From a virus, in the IMG/VR virus record IMGVR_UViG_3300036771_000002, positions 1 to 46,493 of that record: a stretch of 46,493 nucleotides of DNA; one strand, 5' to 3'. Under the pieces are notes generated by a model, which did no database searches, was not told the origin of the DNA, and was given only the letters and a program-made list of their open reading frames with translations. Of the stretch, positions 8,901 through 16,047 are shown one piece after another. Position 1 is the first letter of the stretch. Every line of letters starts with the position of its first letter. The translations under genes were made by a program, and so were the position numbers.

Positions 8901-9228
8901 TATGAATCCAGGTAATAAGTCTACATCCATGGATGAGTGGGCTGAACAGATGCATAAGCAGTATTCACAAAAGGGCTTTGGTACAGCTAATGCAGAAGGT
9001 CAAAACTATAAAGCTGGTACAAGCACTAGACCAATGGAATCTTATGGATGGCAATACCACACAATGAAACAACACTATCCTGAACTATTTGGTGCAATGC
9101 AGTCCATCTTTAATAGACCCGACTTTTTAGGAAGTAAGGGACAGAGCCGAACAGAGTCAATTCAGCATGGAAACTCAGCTAAGAAATCTCTAGGCTTATT
9201 CGTTGATTTGGGAGGGAGCAAGGCATGA
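5968..9228 (+). CDS. Large candidate packaged protein: shared N-terminal motif, helical repeats, zincin-type metallopeptidase
   Basis: A 1,086-residue protein. At about residues 60-105 it carries VVDINKAEAP, GKLVKRAVQVKG and MFTRMQWVDP, shared with the upstream gene. Residues ~140-465 hold four related helical repeats, recognisable by AVMALKNHLLKNPHLI, NVTRLKKHLRENRHLM, NMIKFKKHLEQHPEIL and a diverged fourth copy. The C-terminal third has VHESAHAIDRFL (His846, Glu847, His850) with a downstream acidic residue in HWAESVAGYGN (Glu961), the HExxH...E pattern of zincin peptidases found in phage head proteins and toxins. The ATG at 5968 is preferred: AGGTGA is 6 bases upstream, while a GTG at 5959 has none. 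Likely ejected with DNA; the substrate is unknown. Codon choice in the first ~300 bases differs from the rest. Confidence 0.75.
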   Translation: MAEQLKRTARKVPHYRHGREGMSSEGDAWMHPEVFDDDYERKTNSDIRRYMGSLTKSNRLVVDINKAEAPKTGRSLNRGKLVKRAVQVKGKDGKMFTRMQWVDPNDDHQIQSHPLHQEPSLEGTKPTSSKDPSEMSREEYVDHHVRKKMSKEEKYDMLEKHGVEWKRNNHEAIDHKNAVMALKNHLLKNPHLIGAHNNKEAKDIEKPITGTDDENEFWNMWDKADREGSYELMRKLGIIEKDEQDPRFDPNVKENMKPIKHLLNVTRLKKHLRENRHLMTDPEYLPTKDTNATKAAKKQLEDKKQGIKPSPAQAGGNDVHTILANMPREQLYKLMKDAGIADEDPLITGDKMAGVKHHLNMIKFKKHLEQHPEILTHNPDGSLTEGEKERIASLPEEAKERDRIKSFVSDMSQEDVEDALDKYSDHDAVKNRTKSDHEGINSMHAKGALVKVFSEDKERMKPYQKEVRADRLMKMRIGNKVMGKFLRHAFGFKGIGDLKRPEDDEFRTTEWQWHGNGGSGSAMMEKNEDGDAVLTVIDYGEDGQGWNEFQVPLQEVKDFVDDLRKGNEQKKKVEQKEVPLQKKPADQIEKALNESFEKNYTPEVGEVMKSHFTKLWNNADRSGKISDIVKKSMNMTKGTMRNLLKEWGVPVSPTGDIIKTNDPNFKSMVFKDEIQDKKSKSAMDYLKAADIGVDRKATPDAPYDPYVLHESAKNWTEGEKAQARKELLKNAIHVKTGITHEDHDKRIAKLTDHLHSSTTHIPFDLMSHLMANGMKVKFSDVDAHGNAHTGANYNGKDNAIYLDSQYYHSTSVFKDHPHDHIPEKTEHPTIKGAKYGHWSIGENMVHESAHAIDRFLSGGDSYLNWDKGQGSTYAKDHLNTVPEHYKKKVEQSNPDKEIRYSKEGKYFYVLDEWMSNYEGRVYGEYQKLNPDYVHSDNGTGKMYDKKFQGVEGMHGTEHWAESVAGYGNAIHSYQRWKDMNPGNKSTSMDEWAEQMHKQYSQKGFGTANAEGQNYKAGTSTRPMESYGWQYHTMKQHYPELFGAMQSIFNRPDFLGSKGQSRTESIQHGNSAKKSLGLFVDLGGSKA

Positions 9229-9602
9229 AGGTAGTTATTCACAAAGACGGAAAATTAGGTACGGTAAAATATAGCAAAGATGGTCAAGCTATGGTGAGCC
9301 ACCCTGATGCTAAGGTTAGGAAGGATGTAAAGGATTACTTGGATACTGAACGAGAGTTTACTGTAGCAAACCCTAATACAGACCCTGATGTAGTTGGTTC
9401 TAGGAGGAAGCTTTATGCTTCCCCTAAAGCCAATGAAGATACAATGTCTATGGCTTTATGTGAGATGTTCCACCATACAGGGGTGCATGTAGACTGGTCT
9501 GGTAAGTTATCTAAGGATTTCTTAGGACAGAAGGACAAGAACAGTAAGGCAGATAAGCCTATTGAAAAATCAACAGTAGACGATTTCGATATTATAAACT
9601 AG
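9225..9602 (+). CDS. Unknown protein (125 residues) in the cargo/head block
   Basis: It overlaps the zincin gene stop (ATGA) and has GGGAGGGAG upstream, so it is coupled to it. The N-terminus (VVIHKDGKLGTVKYSKDG) looks like a small beta-meander. The C-terminus is charged and includes EKSTVDDFDI, one of the Lys-Ser sites common in this block. It lacks the LVKRAV...QWV motif found in its neighbours. It may be a partner or a regulator of the zincin protein. No family recognised. Confidence 0.65.
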   Translation: MKVVIHKDGKLGTVKYSKDGQAMVSHPDAKVRKDVKDYLDTEREFTVANPNTDPDVVGSRRKLYASPKANEDTMSMALCEMFHHTGVHVDWSGKLSKDFLGQKDKNSKADKPIEKSTVDDFDIIN

Positions 9603-9612
9603 GAGGGCTAAC

Positions 9613-10155
9613 ATGAACGATGACACTTTGTTGGTAATATCGCCCAAGCTTATGGACATCCAGAAGGGTAAGAGTGACCGTAATGGATTAGTACAACAGA
9701 TACTAACATATGTACGAGATGGTAGAACAATAACTCGTAAACAGTGGGTACGTAGTGAGTTTGCAGACCACGCTAAGAAAAATGAGGAAGAAAAGAAAGA
9801 CGTACTATTACGTGAGCAAGAAAGGGAAAGACGTAAGGAAGCTAAGAAGAATGATGAACAGAATGCGAAAATGGCTACTCAAGATAAACGAGCACGTAAG
9901 AAGAAGATAAAAGAGAAGGAAAAGATGGAAGGGCATGGGGAAGGTACTAAGCATGTTATCCATGTAGGGGAATACGCTAAGAAGCTAGCAGACCAAAAGA
10001 AAAAGCGTATGCAGGAAGAGAAGGATAAGAAGCATAAGCAACAAGGCGATAAGAAGAAGGATAACAAGAAGAAGGATAAACATGGCTCCTTTGGACAGGC
10101 TAAACAGACCAGAGAAGATAATAAAGCAAGTGACAATATGTCTCTTGGTAAGTAG
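9613..10155 (+). CDS. Highly charged basic protein with a version of the shared N-terminal motif
   Basis: The 180-residue product has NGLVQQILTYVRDGRTITRKQWV at about residues 26-48 (quoted positions: NGLVQQILTYVRDG then RTITRKQWV), a diverged copy of the motif in the two larger upstream genes. The remainder is an almost uninterrupted Lys/Glu/Arg/Gln helix (for example KKDNKKKDKHGSFGQAK), ending in GNMSLGK-like Ser/Gly residues. Such composition fits a DNA-binding or condensed internal head protein, but low complexity makes any assignment weak. AGGAGGGCTAAC precedes the ATG. It is the last gene before the terminator that separates this block from the portal. Confidence 0.65.
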   Translation: MNDDTLLVISPKLMDIQKGKSDRNGLVQQILTYVRDGRTITRKQWVRSEFADHAKKNEEEKKDVLLREQERERRKEAKKNDEQNAKMATQDKRARKKKIKEKEKMEGHGEGTKHVIHVGEYAKKLADQKKKRMQEEKDKKHKQQGDKKKDNKKKDKHGSFGQAKQTREDNKASDNMSLGK

Positions 10156-10184
10156 CGTACACGTAAGTGTATGCTATTTTTATT
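10154..10184 (+). terminator. Rho-independent terminator before the portal gene
   Basis: AGCGTACAC (10154-10162) pairs with GTGTATGCT (10167-10175) through 9 pairs including one G:U, with a GTAA tetraloop and ATTTTTATT downstream. It overlaps the stop codon of the preceding gene. The 70 AT-rich bases after it are a likely promoter region, but no clear consensus is visible. Confidence 0.85.
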
Positions 10185-10254
10185 GGCTTTGCGAATTTTA
10201 TTCTAAGAGAATAATGTGTATACCCCTTTTAATTTATAGTAGGAGGTGCTAGTA

Positions 10255-11835
10255 ATGGGGCTTTGGAACTCACTAGGTAATTTACTAAACGTAAATATGC
10301 CGAACTACTCTGATTCGACAGACCTAAGCAAGTCTATGAATCAGCATGAAGACATAATGAAATCTGAAAGAGCACGTGACCCTAAGTTTGTTATAGAAGA
10401 TCCACTATCAATGCTATCTCAACTAGGATTCAAGGATAAACCGTCATCATTGACATTCGATACGTTGAAGAAGATGGCAGTACGAAATTCAGTGGTTGCT
10501 TCTATTATTACAACGAGGGTTAACCAGGTGGCTAGTTTTTCACAGCCATCTAGATTTACTAAGGATGGTGTAGGGTTTGAAATAACACTACGTGACCCTA
10601 ACAAAACTCCCTCTAAAGAAGAAATGAGCATGATTCTATCCCTAGAGTCATTTATAGAGAATTGTGGTTTCACCTATGACCCTGCTAGGGACAACTTTGA
10701 TACATTCCTTCGTAAGATAACTAGGGACTCCCTAACGTATGACCAGTTGAACTTTGAGACTGTACCTGATAGAAGAGGATTACCAGCAGAGATATATGCG
10801 GTAGATGCTTCTACAATTAGGGCAGCAGAGATGGAAGACCCTACTCCAGATACTGGGGTTACTTTTGCTGACTTTAAAGGTAACAGTACACAGAACAAGT
10901 TCGTACAGGTACTTAATGGTGCTATCATTGCAGAGTTCACAGGATTAGAATTAGCGTTTGCTGTACGTAATCCTAGAACAGACATCAATATTCAGCCATA
11001 TGGTCACTCTGAGCTAGAGGTTCTTATACACCAAATAACTGCACATTTATGGGCAGAAGAGTATAACTCTAAGTACTTCTCTCAAGGAGGTACTACAAAG
11101 GGTATATTGAATATCAAAGGTCAGAATATAAGCAAGGAACAGTTAGACGCTTTCCGTAGACAGTGGACTGCTCAAATCGCTGGTATGACTGGTGCATGGA
11201 AGACCCCTGTAGTATCTGTTGATGGCTTAGAATACGTTAACGTATCCCAATCTAACAGAGAGATGGAGTACGAGATGTGGATGAACTACCTTATCAACAT
11301 ATGTTGTGCAGTATACCAAATTGACCCTGCTGAAATAAACTTCCCTAACCGTGGAGGTGCTGGAGGTTCTGGTGGAGGACTAGGTGAAGGTGGTATTGAA
11401 GACCGTCTTAAAAACTCTAAGGACAAGGGATTACGACCAATGTTAAGCTTCTTAGCTAACGTAATTAATCGTTATATTGTTCGTAGATTCTCCAATAAGT
11501 TTGTATTCAACTTTGTAGGACTTGATAAGGAATCTGAGAAGTCTAGATTAGAGGTACAAGATAAACAAGTACGCTCATTTAAGACTATTAACGAGTTACG
11601 TAAGCAACGTGGTATGGAGCCTATTGAAAATGGGGATGTTATCCTAGACCCAACATTTATCAACTACGTAATGCAGAAGGAAATGGCACAAGAGGCAGAG
11701 CAACAAGGTGACCCTAATGACCCTAATGCAGGAGCAGGAGAAGAGCCACAAGAGGAGCAAAGCCCAGAAGAGGTACAACAGGCACAAGAGGATGACCAAA
11801 TACATCAGTCTATAGACCAGCAGTATAGTCAATGA
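10255..11835 (+). CDS. Portal protein
   Basis: A 526-residue portal of the HK97/SPP1-like type. It would form the dodecameric ring at one capsid vertex through which DNA enters and leaves. Recognisable features are the N-terminal alpha/beta body ([42 protein letters not shown]), the long helical region around [13 protein letters not shown] and the QIDPAEINF segment before a Gly-rich loop [14 protein letters not shown]. The C-terminus is Gln/Glu/Pro-rich and disordered. The ATG at 10255 has AGGAGG at 10241-10246; an in-frame GTG at 10246 lies inside that site. Order portal, protease, scaffold-like, capsid is classical. Near residue 19 LSKSMNQ is one of the block's Lys-Ser sites. Confidence 0.92.
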   Translation: MGLWNSLGNLLNVNMPNYSDSTDLSKSMNQHEDIMKSERARDPKFVIEDPLSMLSQLGFKDKPSSLTFDTLKKMAVRNSVVASIITTRVNQVASFSQPSRFTKDGVGFEITLRDPNKTPSKEEMSMILSLESFIENCGFTYDPARDNFDTFLRKITRDSLTYDQLNFETVPDRRGLPAEIYAVDASTIRAAEMEDPTPDTGVTFADFKGNSTQNKFVQVLNGAIIAEFTGLELAFAVRNPRTDINIQPYGHSELEVLIHQITAHLWAEEYNSKYFSQGGTTKGILNIKGQNISKEQLDAFRRQWTAQIAGMTGAWKTPVVSVDGLEYVNVSQSNREMEYEMWMNYLINICCAVYQIDPAEINFPNRGGAGGSGGGLGEGGIEDRLKNSKDKGLRPMLSFLANVINRYIVRRFSNKFVFNFVGLDKESEKSRLEVQDKQVRSFKTINELRKQRGMEPIENGDVILDPTFINYVMQKEMAQEAEQQGDPNDPNAGAGEEPQEEQSPEEVQQAQEDDQIHQSIDQQYSQ

Positions 11836-11845
11836 TAGTATATGT

Positions 11846-11870
11846 GTTATAAGGTCTATAACTGATTTTA
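11846..11870 (+). terminator. Weak hairpin between portal and protease genes
   Basis: GTTATA (11846-11851) pairs with TATAAC (11857-11862) across a 5-base loop, followed by TGATTTTATACTTT. The stem is all A/T but for one pair, so termination would be poor. Confidence 0.3.
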
Positions 11871-11896
11871 TACTTTAGATACAAGGGGGTGAAGTG

Positions 11897-12658
11897 ATGG
11901 CAGATTTATTTAAGTTTAGCGTAAGTGCTGATGCTGATATACAGAAATCTTCAGAAGAGGGTAAGCGTATTATACGTGGTTATGCTTCTACTGAAGATGA
12001 GGATAGACAAGGTGAGTCTATGGTTCAGAAGGGCTTAGACATTTCTGACTTCCTTAATCACGGGTACTTCAACTACGACCACGATAACAGTGTAATCATG
12101 GGTTACCCTTATCCTACATGTAGGGTGGATGACAAAGGATTATATGTTGAGGGTGAGTTGTTCAAGGGAATACCACAGGCAGATAGGCTTTGGGAGTTAG
12201 CTATAGCTTTGAAGAAGTCTAATGCTCCTAGGAAAGTAGGCTTCTCTGTCGAGGGTAAGGTTATGGAGCGTGATGGAAGTCGTATTCTAAAGGCTAAAAT
12301 TTATAATGTGGCAATTACAACCAACCCAGTCAATACCCATACATCATGGGAGGCGGTTGTTAAGTCTTTCAATGCACCTTCTCACATACATGTAGATGAG
12401 GTAGAGAAAGCCCTATCCGCAGGTTATGAAACTGACCCAGAGGATATGGAAGGTGGAGAGACGTTTCGTAAGGAAAGCCTAGACAAAGACTTAAAGAACT
12501 TGTCGTATGTGATAGATAACGACGATAAGAAGAAAATTCTTAAAGAGAAACTTGCTAAAAAGTCGTTAACTACACGAGAAACAATTGTATACTTACAGTT
12601 AACTAAAGGCTACTCTAGAGTAGAAGCTGAAGCCTTCATTAAAAAGGCTATAAATTAA
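11897..12658 (+). CDS. Prohead protease (HK97-type, S78/U35 family) with capsid-like C-terminal segment
   Basis: Residues 15-155 match the HK97-fold prohead serine protease: RGYASTEDEDRQGE, the catalytic His in FNYDHDNSVIMGYP (His62) and the catalytic Ser in KVGFSVEGKV (Ser117). It would cleave scaffold and capsid precursors during head maturation. Beyond the catalytic domain, residues 171-195 (KALSAGYETDPEDMEGGETF then RKESL) resemble residues 24-48 of the major capsid protein, with 15 of 25 positions identical by eye. The last 40 residues (LTTRETIVYLQLTKGYSRVE) form a small helical domain. AAGGGGGTG precedes the start; GTG at 11894 is an alternative start. Confidence 0.92.
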   Translation: MADLFKFSVSADADIQKSSEEGKRIIRGYASTEDEDRQGESMVQKGLDISDFLNHGYFNYDHDNSVIMGYPYPTCRVDDKGLYVEGELFKGIPQADRLWELAIALKKSNAPRKVGFSVEGKVMERDGSRILKAKIYNVAITTNPVNTHTSWEAVVKSFNAPSHIHVDEVEKALSAGYETDPEDMEGGETFRKESLDKDLKNLSYVIDNDDKKKILKEKLAKKSLTTRETIVYLQLTKGYSRVEAEAFIKKAIN

Positions 12659-12671
12659 GGGGGTATATAGA

Positions 12672-13493
12672 ATGGCTAATATCAATCCGTTAGATGCAGA
12701 TATCAACAAGTCATTAGATGAGTTAGAGCAGTTGGCAGAGAACGTAAAGAAGAGTACGGCAGAGACTACTGAAAAGCTATCTAAAGGTTTAGATAATGAT
12801 GAGGTAGCACCTGAAGAGGTATCTGAGGATTCTCCTGAACAGGGTAACGAGGGAGAAGAAGCACCTGAAGAAGGTGCACCAGAGGGTAATGAAGCTCCAG
12901 CAGAAGACGGAGATGTAGATGCTGATACAGAAGCTGAAGAAGATGCTAACGAAGATGAGCCTGTAGAGAAGTCATTAGAAGACACTTTAAAATCTAATGA
13001 TGGCGTTCGTAAGGCACTAGAAGTTAGCGAATTCTTAGATGAGTTAGTTAAAGGCTTATCTTCAGTACTTACTGGACACTCTGATGAGTTACAGAAGTCT
13101 ATCGATAGCACTAACCAATCTAACCAGATCATAGCTAAGTCTATGTTAGGTATTGTTAAGTCTCACCAAACAATCGTATCTAGCCAAGAGAACCTAGCTA
13201 AGTCTATTGCTGAGTTAAGCAACCGTATGGTGAAAGTTGAAACAACTCCAACTGTACGTAAATCAGTACCATCTGCTAACACTAAAGTGCTACAAAAATC
13301 CTTTGAAGCTTCTAATGGTGAAGCACCTAAGCAAGAAGAAGGACTAAGCAAGTCGATGGCTATGTCTAAGTTGACTGATGCGATACAAAAAGGACAAGGC
13401 GACTTGACTATGGATGTACTAGCATTAGAGTCTGGCGCTAATATTAGTGACCTATCATCTAACGCTAAATTACTATTAGGTTCTAACAATTAA
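12672..13493 (+). CDS. Scaffold-like acidic head protein rich in Lys-Ser motifs
   Basis: The 273-residue product lies between protease and capsid genes, the usual place of a scaffolding protein. Residues ~43-97 are very rich in Glu/Asp/Pro/Ala and probably disordered; the remainder is predicted helical and coiled-coil-like (SDELQKSIDSTNQSNQIIAK). Eleven Lys-Ser dipeptides occur in 273 residues (such as INKSLDE, VEKSLED, LQKSIDS, LAKSIAE, LSKSMAM). No enzymatic motif is present. The role as an internal scaffold degraded by the protease is inferred from position and composition. GGGGG precedes the ATG. Confidence 0.75.
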   Translation: MANINPLDADINKSLDELEQLAENVKKSTAETTEKLSKGLDNDEVAPEEVSEDSPEQGNEGEEAPEEGAPEGNEAPAEDGDVDADTEAEEDANEDEPVEKSLEDTLKSNDGVRKALEVSEFLDELVKGLSSVLTGHSDELQKSIDSTNQSNQIIAKSMLGIVKSHQTIVSSQENLAKSIAELSNRMVKVETTPTVRKSVPSANTKVLQKSFEASNGEAPKQEEGLSKSMAMSKLTDAIQKGQGDLTMDVLALESGANISDLSSNAKLLLGSNN

Positions 13494-13510
13494 TCGGAGG
13501 TGCAAAGCAC

Positions 13511-14914
13511 ATGTTTCCTAACTTAGAAAACGGACAAGGTTTCGGTACAGCTACTCAGGCAGATGTGGATAATCTTAATAAAGCCTTATCAGCAGGTCAT
13601 GAGGTCAACCCTCTTGAACTACAGGGCGGTGGAGCGTTCCGAGTTGAATCTTTAGAGAACAGCTTAAAGGTTCTAACTTATGGCGACCAACATATTAAAT
13701 TCTGGAAGAAGATTCCTAAACAGACTGCATACTCTACTGTAGAGCAATACGGTCAATTATTAGACTACGGACGTAACCAAGGAGCGTTCGTTGGTGAGGG
13801 TATGTTACCAGATACTAACGACTCTACTTACGCACGTAAGGCAGCGTTCGTTAAGTTCTTAGGTACTACTCGTGAAGTTACACACCCAATGACATTAGTA
13901 AATAGTGCATTCGGTAACGTTGTAGCTCGACAAAACCAAGACGGTATCCTTTGGATGCTTAAACAAGTGGAGCAATCTCTATTCTGGGGTAACTCTAAGT
14001 TAAAGCCAGGTGGAGAAGAAGGTCGTGAGTGGGACGGTCTAGTAAACCTTATTGATAAAGAAAATACTATCGACTTAAAAGGTAACTACTTAGAAGAGCA
14101 CCACATGAACTGGGGCGCTCAAATGATCATCCAGAACTACGGTACTCCAACTGATATGTTCTTACCATTCGAAGTTATGGCACAGTTCTCTCAAGAGTTC
14201 TTCCCTAAAGAGCGTGTGTTAATGCCAACACAACAAGGCTACCAAGCTGGTGTGGTTGTTAACAAATTCATGACTCACGGTGGAGAAGTAGAGTTCAGCC
14301 CTGATATCTTCTTAACAAAAACTAAGCCATTAAGCATGAATGCTTCTAGCTATAAAGCTCCTGCTGTAGGTACTTTAGCTGGTGCATTAGACGCTTCTGG
14401 TACTGCTGGTGACTTTGCTAAGCAAGGTGGCGGTGTATACAAATACGCTATCACATTAAATAACGACCACGGTGAGTCTATCCCATCTAACGTTGTATCT
14501 GTTACAATGACAGGTTCAGACTTAGCTAAAGGCGTTAAATTAACTATCACTAACCCTGCTTCTACTGCATTCCCAGTTGATTACGTTCGTGTATATCGTT
14601 CTGAGAAAGATGGCAACCAGTTATATGAAGTTGCTAAGTTTGCAGTAACGTCTCAAGGTAGTGCAGCTACTACAGTGTTCACTGATAACGGTGAAACAAT
14701 CGCTAACACGTATACTTCATTCATGGGTGAGATGTCTCCAGAGATTATCGGCTTTAAACAGCTAGCTCCTATGATGAAGATGGATTTAGCTACGCTTGGT
14801 CCAGTTATCCGTTGGATGATTTTAATGTACGGTGTACCTGTACTTTATGCTCCTAAGAAATGGATGAAGTACACTAATATTAAAGCTGACGTACCAGGCT
14901 TCATTGGTGCTTAA
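13511..14914 (+). CDS. Major capsid protein with an Ig/FN3-like insertion
   Basis: A 467-residue capsid protein. The N-arm has LNKALSAGHEVNPLELQGGG, followed by FRVESLENSLKVLTY and IPKQTAYSTVEQYGQLLDYG, a pattern typical of large-phage HK97-fold capsid proteins. Residues ~305-400 form a beta-rich insertion (KYAITLNNDHGESIPSNVVS, FPVDYVRVYRSEKDGNQLYE) resembling a fibronectin type III/Ig-like module, probably exposed on the capsid surface. The C-terminus returns to the core fold (MKMDLATLGPVIRWMILMYG). Codon use is the most optimised of the window (many TTC, AAC, GGT), as expected for the most abundant product. CGGAGGTG precedes the ATG and a strong terminator follows. Confidence 0.92.
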   Translation: MFPNLENGQGFGTATQADVDNLNKALSAGHEVNPLELQGGGAFRVESLENSLKVLTYGDQHIKFWKKIPKQTAYSTVEQYGQLLDYGRNQGAFVGEGMLPDTNDSTYARKAAFVKFLGTTREVTHPMTLVNSAFGNVVARQNQDGILWMLKQVEQSLFWGNSKLKPGGEEGREWDGLVNLIDKENTIDLKGNYLEEHHMNWGAQMIIQNYGTPTDMFLPFEVMAQFSQEFFPKERVLMPTQQGYQAGVVVNKFMTHGGEVEFSPDIFLTKTKPLSMNASSYKAPAVGTLAGALDASGTAGDFAKQGGGVYKYAITLNNDHGESIPSNVVSVTMTGSDLAKGVKLTITNPASTAFPVDYVRVYRSEKDGNQLYEVAKFAVTSQGSAATTVFTDNGETIANTYTSFMGEMSPEIIGFKQLAPMMKMDLATLGPVIRWMILMYGVPVLYAPKKWMKYTNIKADVPGFIGA

Positions 14915-14937
14915 TATAAATAAGTGATCGCATAGGA

Positions 14938-14965
14938 GGGAGTGGACTTAGTTCACTCCCTTTTA
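14938..14965 (+). terminator. Rho-independent terminator after the capsid gene
   Basis: GGGAGTGGAC (14938-14947) pairs with GTTCACTCCC (14951-14960), 10 pairs with one G:U and a TTA loop, then TTTTATC. It likely limits read-through from the highly expressed capsid gene. The AT-rich stretch 14975-15005 may hold a promoter, but I could not define its boxes. Confidence 0.85.
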
Positions 14966-15020
14966 TCATGCCCTACGATACGTTGATTATATTATTATAA
15001 ACTATTAGGAGGTATTTACT

Positions 15021-15272
15021 ATGGCTAAGGTACAAAACATTCTATTACGAGGTCAAGAGGTAATGTTATCTACGGGAGCAGTACAGTTTGATGAACACGG
15101 TATTGCGGAGATTGAATCAGAAGAAGTGTACAACGGTGTTCTTGAGCTAAAGAACTTCTTTGCAGTAGAAGAAGAGGTTAAGGAAGAAGTTAAAGAAGAG
15201 CCTAAGGAAGAAGCAAAAGAAGAGGAAAAGCCTAAGGCAAAAGCACCTGATAAGAAAACTGCTGCTAAATAA
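15021..15272 (+). CDS. Small protein with Lys/Glu-rich tail (83 residues) after the capsid gene
   Basis: A folded-looking N-terminal half (residues 1-50, beta-rich: NILLRGQEVMLSTGAVQFDE) is followed by a Lys/Glu/Pro/Ala tail (EEVKEEVKEEPKEEAKEEEK) that ends TAAK. It has its own terminator-bounded start with AGGAGG and 8 bases of spacing. Its position just after the capsid protein suggests a head or head-tail joining accessory. No family recognised with confidence. Confidence 0.65.
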   Translation: MAKVQNILLRGQEVMLSTGAVQFDEHGIAEIESEEVYNGVLELKNFFAVEEEVKEEVKEEPKEEAKEEEKPKAKAPDKKTAAK

Positions 15273-15286
15273 TAGGAGGGGTACAC

Positions 15287-16036
15287 ATGGACTTATATGT
15301 CAAGTATGAAGACATAAATGCCCAATTCCTAGTTGAGAACTACCTATTTGGGGTTCCATTAGAAGACCTATATGGCAATAAGATGGGTGAGGGCTTACTA
15401 GAGCATTACATTAAGTCAGCTATCCTCTATACGCAACGTATGTTGCAAGTCATCATAGAACCACAAGAAATAGAGGATGAGGTACACGATTACTACCAAG
15501 GGGATTTTATGAGTTGGTCATTCTTACAGTTACACAGGAGACCTATCATAGAAGTACACAAGTTACAGATGAACTTTGGTAACTATAATGCAGCTAGTAT
15601 ACCAAAGGATTGGATACGCCAATATGATATTCCTGGGCAAATACAGCTATTCCCTACACAGGGTAGTGCAGGAAGTATGATTATAGCGCAGAATGGTTCA
15701 TTCTTACCATTGGCTCTAGGTCAATACTCTAGTGCTCCTGGTATATGGAGAGTTAGCTACAAAGCTGGTATGGAAAAGATTCCTCATGACTTAGTAGAGT
15801 ACATTATGAAGCGTGCTTCAATTGGTATCTTGCAAGTATGGGGTGACTTAATCATCGGTGCTGGTATTGCCAATCAGACAATCAGTATTGATGGTTTATC
15901 TCAATCTATTGGTACTACACAGTCTCCAGAGTTCTCTGGTGCAGGTGCTCGTATTAAAAACTATTCAGATGACATGAAAGACCTAGAAAAACGCTTGAAA
16001 GATACCTACTTAGGTATAAGCATGGGTCTTATATAG
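15287..16036 (+). CDS. Head-tail connector (adaptor) protein
   Basis: The 249-residue product sits two genes after the capsid protein, where phages encode the adaptor that docks beneath the portal. The sequence has the layout of such proteins: N-terminal helices (EHYIKSAILYTQRML), a beta core with LHRRPIIEVHKLQMNFGN and YKAGMEKIPHDLVEYIMKRA, where the 'YKAG...P.dL...i...A' pattern is typical of gp15/gp6-like connectors. The C-terminus is helical and charged (DDMKDLEKRLKDTY). The assignment combines order and pattern; exact family membership was not verified. AGGAGGGGTACAC precedes the ATG. Confidence 0.75.
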   Translation: MDLYVKYEDINAQFLVENYLFGVPLEDLYGNKMGEGLLEHYIKSAILYTQRMLQVIIEPQEIEDEVHDYYQGDFMSWSFLQLHRRPIIEVHKLQMNFGNYNAASIPKDWIRQYDIPGQIQLFPTQGSAGSMIIAQNGSFLPLALGQYSSAPGIWRVSYKAGMEKIPHDLVEYIMKRASIGILQVWGDLIIGAGIANQTISIDGLSQSIGTTQSPEFSGAGARIKNYSDDMKDLEKRLKDTYLGISMGLI

Positions 16037-16047
16037 GAGGGATTAGG

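Noticed and set aside
10188-10217. Possible promoter TTTGCG-N18-TAATGT before the portal gene
   Set aside because: Weak boxes and no repeat of the motif at the other terminator-flanked starts, so no consensus could be supported.
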